A DNA stretch of 64,000 bases, from assembly GCA_903813345.2 (NCBI GenBank), contig CAIIXF020000005.1, forward strand, positions 16,311,375 to 16,375,374, written 5' to 3'. The position numbers and the translations under genes were made by a program. The notes below the pieces were generated by a model that searched no databases, was not told the origin of the DNA, and saw nothing but the letters and a program-made list of their open reading frames with translations. Of the stretch, positions 1-11,900 are shown in pieces. The stretch comes from Owenia fusiformis. Taxonomy: Eukaryota; Annelida; Polychaeta; Sabellida; Oweniidae. Every line of letters begins with the position of its first letter. Position 1 is the first letter of the stretch.

Positions 1-1109
1 CACAGATATCAATCAATTCACCGAGGCATAGTGATCAGAAACGACTGGAAAAATCATTTGTGGAATTAGGAATCACAAGTAACGTCGTTGAGAAAACATC
101 AATTGGGACAATGACGTTTGTATCGCCAACAAATCCGGGGTTAACTCCATTTCGATTGGGAAGAGATGGAACTGTCGCAAGAAGGAGTGCATCAAAACGT
201 GTGAGATTTGATCCCAAACCGGATGTAAGTACAATTATTAACACTGCAACTTCCTCCAATAGTGCAAACGAAATTGTACCTCGAAAAGGTACTTCATTTA
301 AAGGGTCAACAAAGCGCAAACTACGGAACACTGCATCTCCCTCGCCCGAGCCAACGGCGCATTCTAGAAGTCGATTCATACGGGGTATTCTCAAAAATGG
401 ATCTACTCCAATTACACGTTCAAAAACAACCCTTGGTATTGATGGCATACCGGAGAAGAGATCCACAAAGGACTCAGTGCAAAGGAGTACAAGTTTTGTG
501 ATCAACCGTAAAGAAATCACATACAAGCCATCACAAAAACCCATAAATGACACTATTATACAAGGCGGTACAATGAAAGGGTTTTTAAGTTCAGATAAAG
601 CAAACTACGATCCGGACAAAGATGACATTATGGATATATACTGTTCGCCAGAAAAAGCCAACTCTATTCTGAAATGGTTGGATGATGTCAATGATATTCA
701 ATCAACAGAAGGGAGGTGCACTGATATTGATAATCCATTTTCAATGGAAGCAAATATGGACAATAAATCAGAGGCAACTTGTGAAATAGTTTATGAACGA
801 GGAAGTGAACCTTTGAATGGTAAAAGCAAAAACGATAAAACTCAGGGAGATATAAAGGATGATAACCTAAAATCAGATGCCAAATTACATAATGAACCAG
901 GTGATAATGTCAAAGATATGGACACCAACAATAATGAATGTAAAGAAGACGAAGAACTTCCAACAAGTGTTGAAGCTGATAAAAAGGATTTTAATATGAA
1001 AACTGTTGATAGCAACGTTAGGACTAATGACAGAGACAATTCAATGGATGTTATTAGGAATAGGGGTGGTGAGAATGAAACAAACAATGACATAAAAAAT
1101 ATTTCTTGA
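1..1109 (+). CDS. 3'-terminal exon of an unrecognised gene with candidate PP1-docking motifs
   Basis: The frame is open from base 3 to a TGA at 1107-1109. The visible 368 codons are the end of a longer protein whose earlier exons lie left of the window. The GTG at 60 is internal and not a real start. The first part is basic and Ser/Thr/Pro-rich, and the last 150 residues are acidic, Asn/Asp/Lys-rich and probably disordered. Three short motifs stand out: KRVRFD (RVRF at 198-209) fits the RVxF docking motif of protein phosphatase 1, and RGILKNG (GILK at 384-395) and NSILKW (SILK at 663-674) fit the [GS]IL[KR] docking motif. RGILKN resembles the start of PP1 inhibitor-2. Proteins with both motif types include RIF1, KNL1 and inhibitor-2, but the flanking sequence matches none that I can recall. 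A PP1-binding nuclear or cell-cycle protein is an inference. The gene converges on MMS19. Confidence 0.7.
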   Translation, partial: QISINSPRHSDQKRLEKSFVELGITSNVVEKTSIGTMTFVSPTNPGLTPFRLGRDGTVARRSASKRVRFDPKPDVSTIINTATSSNSANEIVPRKGTSFKGSTKRKLRNTASPSPEPTAHSRSRFIRGILKNGSTPITRSKTTLGIDGIPEKRSTKDSVQRSTSFVINRKEITYKPSQKPINDTIIQGGTMKGFLSSDKANYDPDKDDIMDIYCSPEKANSILKWLDDVNDIQSTEGRCTDIDNPFSMEANMDNKSEATCEIVYERGSEPLNGKSKNDKTQGDIKDDNLKSDAKLHNEPGDNVKDMDTNNNECKEDEELPTSVEADKKDFNMKTVDSNVRTNDRDNSMDVIRNRGGENETNNDIKNIS

Positions 1110-2934
1110 TGGTACTTATCATCTCCGACTTGCAAGCCGGTTGGAATTACTGAAAACTTGTAAATCAAAATACCATGTCATTGGACAAAACATAATTTCA
1201 TCTCATGTCCAGTTACATGTAAATGCTTAAACAAATAAATAGCCAATTTCATATATAAAATATGTATCAATTGTTTGTTATAATTGTAGTTATAGCGATA
1301 CACTTCATTGATCCTATTTTCAATTTCCATTAGGCATATTTATTGTTAACGTCATACAAACCTGGATGAATATACATTTGCCTTTATCTTGTTTCATGTT
1401 TTTTTATGGGGCAATAACCGCGGGGCAATGGTCTTTCCCCTTTGTTACCTCACTTGTATTCTATTAATTCAAAGATTCGAATCTCAAGTATTGAGTTTTT
1501 ATTCAAGTTCAGAACATTAAATCTTAGCCCCAAAAAATTCAGCATAAAAAACACTTTGTACTTTTGTAGAATATTTGCTAATTCGAGGCATTTCTTTATA
1601 TCCATTCATTTGTTTTATTTGGCAAGTTCTAACAAAACTACCATTCAATATACTCGGTTCATTCTTTACTCAATATTACGTCTATTGAAATCAATGAGTT
1701 TGGCTTTTGAACTGTTGAAAAAGGTTTCCAATGATTCCGTTTTGTTGACAATTTTTGTGACGTACGCCTATTCAAAACAGCATGGACCCAGTTCACTGCA
1801 AATATGCAATGCACACAAACATTTTTTGGATAATATTTAATCGCGGTAATGATCCAGAGGTTGTGGCATTAGTTTTGATTAAGTCACGTTAATTCAACAC
1901 TTTCAAAGATTTGATAAAACTTATTACCTCCTGATAATTACCAGTGATAAAAATACTTCGATTTTTTGTCTGATTTTTGCATTTATCATTTACCAAATGA
2001 AATTTTCTTTTTACAATTTTATCTTTGACATAATTAAATATCTTTTTCGCAATTGGTTATACATCATAGTTCATGAATTTACCCGATTTTTAAAATATCT
2101 TGTATTTTGAAATTAAAATTAACATTTTTTGTATGTTCGTTATTTGTTTTTTATTTATAAGTTATATGCATTAAAAACACTCAGAATACAATTGTGCATT
2201 CTTAACTCTGCTGCCTGAGTGCCTGGGTTATTGAATTAGTTTCGAGGTGATTCTATTTTTGTTTTCATAGGTTTTCAAGGCCCTAAAGGATGAGATCTCA
2301 GTACAACCAATCAATGTTGTCTATATCTTCATAAACGTAATTCCTCACATCTTTCTTTATCCTGAAGTCGTTATATTGATTGATTACGACAGAAATTTTA
2401 TATTCCATTGTTCCTAGCGTTTTTTACAAAATTTTGAATTATCTATTGATCAATAATTTTCAGCAATCCTTCTGATGTTTATAAATAGAGGTTCACTTTC
2501 ATATGTAGATAGCGACATGCTACATTGGGAGGTCATTCCCAGTCTTCATGAACCCACAAATAAGGTCTCCTGGGTAGACGACGATGAACCAGTTACTTTC
2601 TGTAAGATTCTGAAAAGGCTGATATGCATTTCAACACAATTTAAAGATGTCACTACTTGAAACACACTCTAAGTGTGAAACTTCAACACTCAAGAGGGAA
2701 TCAGAATTGTTAGTGTAACACTAAGCCAAGTGCTATATTTTCTAAAATATGCACAATTCAACAGCGCATTACCAGAAGGCCGAATTAAAGCAATCTCATC
2801 CTTCTATATGTTATTTCTCTCTTGATCACACACTCAAGTTGAACACTGGGGATTGTCTAATGGTGTAGTTTATCCACAGATCCAGCCAGAAGAGGTACAG
2901 ATTCAACAAAGGATGTACCGCAATACCATCAGCA
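1110..2934. other. Spacer between two convergent genes
   Basis: This AT-rich stretch must hold the 3' UTR of the left gene and that of MMS19, which run toward each other. No long ORF or repeat family is evident. One piece looks slightly protein-like: after a TTTTCAG at 2457-2463 a plus-strand frame runs to a TGA at 2657-2659, with peptide such as VSWVDDDEPVTF. It could be an alternative last exon of the left gene or chance. Confidence 0.5.
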
Positions 2935-5900
2935 TCAGGTCTTTGTAGATGGAGCACCAAGCAAATACCTATAAAACAAACAAACAAACATGTTAACACT
3001 GGTTAGTGATGTATTAATTATCATTATCATTTTTACAATTTTGATTATATCCTAATGTAACCTTGAAACAGTCTCATTAAAGTTTCTAAACACTCTAAAT
3101 AATGTGGCAAATGAGACACATATTATATAAGCTATAGTTGATTGTCAAATGAGAAATCTCACCATTCAGTCCTAGCTTTCACTGCCTCCTTCCTGACCAA
3201 CCTCTTTTTATCATCAACCACTTCTCCTAGTGTATGTAGAATCTTTGACTTGAATGGGAAGAGAATGTGGTGAGGTAGTGTTGTCATCAAACCCAGGCAT
3301 TGTAGGGCTAGTATACGTACTTTCTGAAATTAGAGGTGATATCAATTGCAGTAATAATCACAGCTTAAGGCGCAATGTAAGATTATGGTAAAACCTATTA
3401 GGCGAGTGGGAGATCCAGCAAAAAGGCCTTATTTGTTGACCTTAATTAAGATAGCTTGCAACCGCATGAGTCATACCTGACTTTCATAATATGAATATGC
3501 AGATTTCAAAAATGGCAATAATAAAAATTGAAAAATGGCCGATCACTATGGAAACGGGACGCAAAAGCCACGCCCACTTTTTAAATTTCTTACTTGGTGG
3601 TTAATACATTCTAGAGTGTAACTTTCTCGATTTTTAACAAATCTTCACATTATTGGTATCTGCTGAAGCGTTATAATGAGTTCTTTCACCTCAAGCATAA
3701 ATAATGTTAATTCGCTCATTTACATATCAATTATGACGTCATAACCCTTCTTTTGGCCTCAATTTTCCATATAGTTACAACAAAGTAACAGTGTTTTATT
3801 AGTTACACTTCTTAAAAATGGATAAAAGTAGGTAAATATACTGCCAATACAAGCAAGAGTATGTCGGCTTTTGGGATATACTGATATTGAAGGCTGGAGT
3901 TGGTTAGAATAACATAAAAACTAGTTGCCATGGTTACCGTGAACTTTTCAGTAATTTAGGCAATAAAAACGTTTTGGACTGTAACTTTCTTTGTTTTTAA
4001 GCAATCTTAGCATTATTGGTATCAGAAGAAGCGAAATAATAAGTTCCTTCACCGCAAGCATAAATTATGTTAATTGGCTCATTTGCGTATCCATTGTGAC
4101 GTCATAGCCCTTCTTTTGGCCTCGATTTTCCATATATTTACAATAAAATAACAGTGTTTTATTAGTTAAACTTCTTGAAAATGGATGAAAGTAGGTAAAT
4201 GCAGTGCCAATACAAGCAAGAGTATTTCGGCTTTTCGGATATACTGATATTGAAGGCTGCATGTTGGTTAGAATAACATAAAAACTCGTTGCCATGGTTA
4301 CCGTGAACTTTTCAGCAATTCAGTCAATAAAAACATTTTGGACTGTAACTTTCTTTATTTTTAAGCAATTTTAGTATTATTGGTATCAGAAGAAGCGTAA
4401 TAATAAGTTCTTTCACATCCTGCATAAATTATGTTAATAAGCTTTATTTTTACATATACATTATGACGTCATAACCCTTGCTTTGGCATCAATATTCCAT
4501 ATATTAACAATATGATAAGATTGTTTTAATGGCCTCACGTCTTAATAATGGTTAAAAGTAGGTATATGTATTTCCAATACAAAGAAGAGTATGTCAACCA
4601 TCTAGATATACTGATAAATTAAAGTTTTCATGTTGGTAAGCATACCATAAACACTCGTTCCCATGGTTACCATGTACTTTTTAGACGATGAATCCTATTT
4701 TGACTAACTTTCTTGGTTTTTAACCATCTTATATTAACGATATAAACGATGTGTATTATGGTGCCATGATAGCAGAGTTAGATCTCCTTTGCCTGCTTTT
4801 GAGCTCTCAAAGCTCTTCATTTTATAACTCATCTGGTTCAGGAAAACACATCAGCACAGCACCATAGTGGATCACAGCTACGCTAGCTCTGATGAAATCT
4901 GTTCTCAGAATTCCTTCTCTGTTAATGCTGTTAATGTCAGCAATCGCCATCTGCGTCAAGGTTATTCTCCCATCTCATGCCATCTCCATAAACAGCAGCC
5001 ACAAGCAGCAACAGAACAATCAGCTTGAACAAGGACATTTCTCTCGCTAGGTTTCAACTATTCTCCTCACTGTTTGTGCCTTGCAAGAGTTGGTAACCAT
5101 GCTTCTATCCAGATTAAAAAATTGTACAGGATGAATTGCTGAGTAACTGGATATAGAACTCTTACTCTCGGGGAGCTTTTCTCTCTTCTGACCTCTTTTG
5201 GGGCTTTAGCCAAACATAAGACATGTGCCCTTAGGCTGATCAATCAAAACATACCAATTGACAGCTCTACAAAACATGTACCTTCTCACAACAACTCCTA
5301 CAATTAATGCCACAATGTGCACAGAGCTCTCTTCTGGAAACGTTTGACAGACTCTTTTATATTCCTCTTCATCTCCGTCTTTATTTCTTCAACCATTTAA
5401 GGAGGTTTCCCCCCACATGATCACTAGAAGAAAATGAGATATGATGATCCCGTTGTATTAGCTTGAGTCCTTTCTGGATTCATTCAGATTCCTGATACGC
5501 TTCCCCCCTCTGGGCCACTTCCATGGCCTGATCAAGAGACTTCTCTTCTGTGTACTGCTGCTCATCATCATCAGTTATGGCATTCCCAGAGCTCTACCTC
5601 GCTAGTCTATCTTGTGAAGAGCAAGGCATCTAGAGATATGTTAAAGCCTCCACCAGGTCATCATAGGCATACCCCTCTTCCAGCTCCTGCACTAGCTGCT
5701 GCGCTTAATATCTTCCATCAACTGGTTAGTATAAGGCCTGCCTCTTAATCATTTCTCTGCTTGCTCACCATGCAATTCTTGAAGTATGCTTTGAAGTCTA
5801 ACCACAGTGTGTTCCCATCAAACAATGGGGTTTGTTTAATCTTGGTTTTCCTTCCAAATTGTGCTAACTCTAGAGCCATCTCATACATGCCCAATGCTTT

Positions 5901-8900
5901 CTCAGCAAATTTAGCCTTTATAGCCTGTCCTTGATAGCATCTGAGCGCTGTACTATTACTCTCGCATCTTTATAACATTTGACCTCAGAGTTCCCAAACC
6001 TTTAAGACATCATTTGGGATTCAGTTTAATTCAATTCTCTCTTACAGTGAGTCACAGGATCTCCTCTCATACCAGGAATGTCTGCTGAATATATAAGCAC
6101 AAATGCCAAAAGGGAAGGGTGACTAAAAACTTTAAGGAAACCCGACAAGAAAAGCAAACTGTAAGTGTAAATCTGTCATAAGAAAAGTAGACCCTATATA
6201 TCCCAAAACCATGATCTAACGTGAAAAGAAACAATGTCTCACATCCCCCTCCCCCCTCCAATCAAGAACCAACAATATCAGAATCCAGGACCAGAACAAC
6301 AAATGACATTTCATTCATACTGAAGTCATTACAATACATGTTGAAGAAAAAATTGAAAAATTTATAGCCAATACTCATAGCATTAAAATTAGTTGTAGAT
6401 ACCAGTACTCATAAAAGATAGAGTATTCAGTCTCAAATGATGAAGTTAGAGGAAGCTGCCTCATCGGTCTCAATGTATAGGTAGCAATCTGAAGCAATTT
6501 AATGAGGGTGTTGTCGGGACAATTGGGTCTATTTCAACAGAATATACTGGTCTTGTGTGCCACAAATTGTACGTAAGATGTCAAAGTTGTATATTTGCCC
6601 CTAAAATTCTGACATTGTCCTGACAACACGCCGATCGAAGTGCCTTAGATTGCTACCTCGTAATTTTTCTGGTAACTCAGACCTAGAAGAAGTCAGTACA
6701 TATGGTCTTAGTCTGGATTCACCCAATCTGGATTCATTTCTTTTGGAAATACTTTGGTCTCTCCACTAGGAGTCGTCTTGGCTCTCTAATTTTGGCCCAC
6801 TTTTAGTGTGTCATCCACTTTAAAACCAGGAGCATCTCACTTTTCTCTCCAGACAAGACTGCTCTTCTTGACACATTTCATTTGGAGGGGTTTCAAGCTG
6901 TTTCAATCACAACTTGGGAACCAATTTAACCATTTCTTCTGGAATCCTCTTCATCCAAGATTTCTGACTTAATCTCAAACTTCCTTGACATCTCATCTCT
7001 TTGGGCAACAGAACCCATCACTGCCACCAATGTCTCGCTTTGCCTTTTCCTGAGTATCCCGTATGCTCATTAAAGAGAAGATCAGGGGCGATCAATAATA
7101 ACTCTTAGAGGTTTTTCTATGAGTGCCGACCTTGTTTGGTGTTACCGCAGTTAAAGATGGCTCACATGAAACAATTGCATACACATTTTTAAATCTATTC
7201 CAACAAAGATGAGACAGAAAACACAAATGTCCATATATGATTTAATGTCACTATGATTGTGTATCTTTGGGAGTCGGCACATCTCTTTGGGAAATATATT
7301 CTCTGCTCAACGAACGAAACTGCGTGATCTACACTCCCACTATTGGTCTGAATGAAATGCTACATAGAAATATGAGCCGTCTGCTGTATTAGTCGATTAA
7401 TAGAGAAAGACCTGTTGGTGATGCTTTATAATTTAGACCAAAACATTGAAGAACAAACGAACCTGTAAATCGTGAAAACAACGAACAAATATTCGGTTTT
7501 CACATATGTTCGGTAATTTTTCGTATTGAAACTTCCGGAACTTACAAGGAAATCATTCATTTTCTCGATCCGTGATTTACCTCTTGGATGTTGTGGCAAA
7601 TGCTCCATGGTTGACGGAACAAAGGTGATATGGTTTCATTAAGATTCGGGTTCTAACCTTTAGAAGGTAAGTCAGACTCCCAAACGTCAGCTAACTCTTA
7701 TATTTAGCATGTTAGCGACGCAGACAGGCCTTGAAAAATAGTATTGATGGTGTCTAAGGAGGACCCACCCTCAATCTCGTTCCTAACGAGGTCTTGTCTC
7801 TTCAAGATCTTGTGTTACTCTGATTCACATGATCAGTTTCTCACACCCAAGTTCAGACACCCATTATTGATGAAAATTTATTCAGCCAGGAAAAGAAGAT
7901 TAAGGCATCTGATTGGCTGGTGGCCAGTTACTTGATAGCTGATTATTTGAAACTGTCTGCCAAACCAGTAAACATCAGTATGTCTATGTGTCATTATGCA
8001 TATACACTACTCTTTACTAAAGATATTCTGAACTACAGGGAACAAAATATGAAATGAAGTCAAAATGACATCAACTGAAACTACCTATAATTGACATAGT
8101 ATTGCCCAAAACTGACCATTTTAGTCCATAACCTAACTTTGCCAAGTGGTTGATTGGTTAACATTTTAACGTCATGGCTCCCCCTAGCTATGCCTAGTGA
8201 ATTAGTGAAAGTAAATGGCTGCCATAATACTGACAAAAATACATCATTTTTGTAAATGTTTTACTGTTGCTAGGTGTATCTGGTCAACTTGGACCTAGTC
8301 AACTCAGACCCTAGTTAAAGGTATTCTGGGAGATACAAGTGACAAAATATTGCTTCTGGAACGAGATCAAACGACTTTGACATATTCTTTACCCTACCTA
8401 TGTTGCAATTTAACAATCAACGCAAGTATACATACCATATTTAAGCACATACCGGACACATTCATAAAGATATTTTTTGATTGATCAAATCGATTATTCA
8501 GATTTTGCCTTGGATTTGATTTTAAATGCTTCTAAATGATTTTCTAATGCTTACTATGATTTCTATTCTATTTTTATTTCGATAAGCATTTAATCAGGGT
8601 GTTGAAGTTAACAAAATATAGAGGTACTACATTAATTCCAATATGCAGTATGAAGAAATATATCAGTAGATTTTTGTTTTAAGGTACAGCTTGAAAATAA
8701 CATTTATTGTTTGTAATACATTTTGGGTATATTATTAAAGCTTCATGTAAAATCATACTATTGATGACTACATTTTAGGCATATTTAATCCTATTTGATT
8801 TCACAATTAGAATGTATGAATTATGATTGACTCTTGCAATTATATATGAACACTTTTGCTTTTATATATTAATTTTCACTTTAACACTCAAAATATCGAA

Positions 8901-11900
8901 AAAAAGATTCAGAAATACATTGGTACTAGTTGACTAGGGCCTGAGTTGACTAGGGTCAAAGTTAACTAGGGTCTGAGTTGACTAGGAACCATTGCTATGT
9001 GTTTGCTAGGCATATGTTATGACTACACAATGCCTAAATATATAAGGGTTGTGTACTGGGAGGTTTTGGATATGGGGTTTATCCAGAGGGAGATATGCGT
9101 ATCTACCTGAGGGACTGTAGGGACCAAAGGTAGATGTGCATATCCTCGTAGAATTGAGACTGCCTGAGCTGCTTGGGGGAAACATACGAACTATTAAAAA
9201 TGTGAAATATGGACATCACTAAAAATGCTCTAAAAATTTGTAATGTAACCTATCATTCGGAAAATTGGTGTGTGATCAGCAAATTGAATTCCCTTTAAGA
9301 TGATTTTTGATAAACCTATGATAGTTCTAAATTAAAAAATTATGGGGATGGAGAACAGACTTATTTGGTGCCCTGTACATTGTATTTATGAAGCTCAGAT
9401 GTGTTTTGTGGTTGCATAAATTGTAAATTACATAATTTTGGACAAAATACCTCATTTTCGGCAGCTTTTGACCGTTTTTAGGTGGTTCTTAGGCAGGTAC
9501 ATTTTATTTTGTTGCAGAGTGCCCGTTTTGAACACACACATTGGTATTTCTTAGATTATAATACTAGTGTCTTAATCTTAAATAAGCGTTTTGATAACAT
9601 AACCTGTGAGTAAATGGTAGAATACTGAATGAACTATCTCATTTTTTTGGCAAACTTAAGAACATTTCTATATGGTTTCTAGGCAACACAGATGACATCA
9701 CAATAACCAGTGTACAAAGACAGTGATATACTGTAGTGTCAATGCTGAGGGGTGATTCTTTCTCCATATCTAGATGTTTTAGTGCCTATACAATGATGAA
9801 ACTAGGGCAAAATGGCCATAATAAGGCGTTTTAATCCATTCCTAAGTGGCTGCTAGGCAACAAGATGACATCACAAGTTCTTAACCACTTTATATTTGAG
9901 GGGGGTACTATACTGGACATATGCGCCACGTTTTGTTTTCCAACGTCTAAATGGTTTGGTAGCAAACAGGCATAGACATACACACGCATGATAGACAGAG
10001 AATCAGTAAATTGTAGTAAAATGCGATTAAATATGGATTCAGCATTTTACCATAGTGTAGCCATGGGTTTAAGAGGCTCTAGAACAAAAGTGTATAAGTG
10101 TTATGTAACATCAAAGGTATAACTGGAAAGAGCACATTAACGTGAACAAAAATAATCTTATTTCATTTGATAAGAACATCCACTAAGGTATTTAATTGAC
10201 ATTGATGTGGAGCGATTCGTTAAATATACCTTAAAATGGGAATTTAAGGATATTATGACGTCATAATTGCCGGGTGAACAATTGAAACCGACTAAATAAT
10301 ACATAGGGTGACGGGACATTTTATTACCTTCAATATGGTACCAATATCATTAAAAATAGTTAAAAATTAAAAGAGTTATGGCCAATATTGTGTTTATCAT
10401 TCTTTATGGCTAATGAAAAGTGGGCGTGGCACTTTGCATCCGTTTCCATGGTTACGGGCCATTTTTCAAAACTTTTCATTGTCATATTTGGAATCTACAT
10501 ATCAATATTATGAAAGTACAACATGTTTTGAGCGGTTGCAGTCAATCTTAATTAAAGTTCCATATTTGACCCTGCTCCCACTCGCCTATATCTTAATTCA
10601 AAAGTTGTTAGAACTTGGTAAAGTGTTTCAATTTATAATTTGTTCACATATTGACTTTTTGATATTTTTCGCTTTCTTCAGGATTTTGCATTTTCCATAA
10701 ATATCAAAAGTTCAAATGACAAGAAAACTTAACGGGATATGAATAATATGAAAATGTTATATCCATCCGATTCAAATCAATTCAAAAGTTATATCAGAAA
10801 AAGACGCATTATGATTGAGACCATTCAATTGAGACCATCAAAAATTACCAATTTATCACATTCCATTGAGGTATACATCTTTTACATACCATAGATGGTT
10901 GATGCTTTGTCAGCTTCTGAACCTGAGGAATTGTTGATTCAGCATATTTGGCTAGAACCATGGGTGCATCAAACAGCAAGTCATAGAGTGTCCCCATAGT
11001 GGCAAGCTGCAGGGATGTCACATTGCAACACAGGGACTGTACTAGCATTGGCATCAACTACAAAAACAAAAAAAATCATATAGAATAGAAATGAGACATG
11101 GGACCAAATCATCCTTTGGATATAACTGCATTGAACTTTAAAATACTTATAATAGTCCTTATTCCAAGATATTGTTGTTCAATTAAACTGAGTGTCGGTA
11201 TTAATTCAATTTCATATTTAAGAGACTTACTGGTGGCAGTTCAGTTTTGAGGACCTGTTTAGGGAGGAACCTCAATAGATGGGACAGCCCGGTCAAATAA
11301 TGCTGCTTAAACTCTGAAACAGTGGAACAACACAATATTTAACATGTTGATAAAAACGAAAAGGAAAGTCTGGTGAAATATACATATTGCATAGAATAAG
11401 CTGAACATTGTATTTTGATTTAATAAACTTACATTTCAAAATGATACACTATGTAGTGACAATGAGTACATTTTTTTACAATTTTACATTTAATTATTTA
11501 CCTGGTTTTGTGTTATTGAAACCTTCCATTAGAATTGGGAGTGTTTGCTGGAAGAATCGCTGTCGGTACAATATCTTTACATCAGCATGCATTGTGGGAA
11601 GCATGATGTCATCATATTCATTTAAGATGACATAAAACCCTTCAGCAGATGTAGAACCAAGTAAAGGATACTCAAACCACTTTACAATCTGGAGAAGCAG
11701 ATAATAAAACAAGTAGTTTTCATTAACAATTCATCAGGCTAGTAGTCAGAGGGGGTTCAGGTGAACCCCCCTTCACCAAAAATTCTTTCAAAAGCATGCA
11801 GTTTTCCTACATGTATAAATTCAAATGCTTAAACTAAAGAAAATATGATCAAAATAGTTATATTAGAATAGTTACATAGAATAGCAGAGAAAACTGTATG

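Larger units (their letters stand above)
3399..10589. mobile_element. 7.2 kb composite element with about 190 bp imperfect terminal inverted repeats
   Basis: The left end (3399-3590, beginning TAGGCGAGTGGGAG) is matched in reverse complement by the right end (10400-10589, ending CTCCCACTCGCCTA). Shared blocks include TTAATTAAGAT, TTGCAACCGC, CTTTCATAATAT, GAAAAATGG and CCACGCCCACTTTT. It fills most of the last long MMS19 intron. The interior holds a 363-bp tandem repeat, a decayed gag-like stretch, a nested inverted-repeat element and a diverged repeat field, so it is probably an old foldback-type element with later insertions. No intact transposase was seen. Confidence 0.65.

Noticed and set aside
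1442-1840. 132-codon plus-strand ORF
   Set aside because: It begins at a non-ATG codon, is Phe/Ile/Ser-rich as expected from AT-rich DNA and has no family resemblance.
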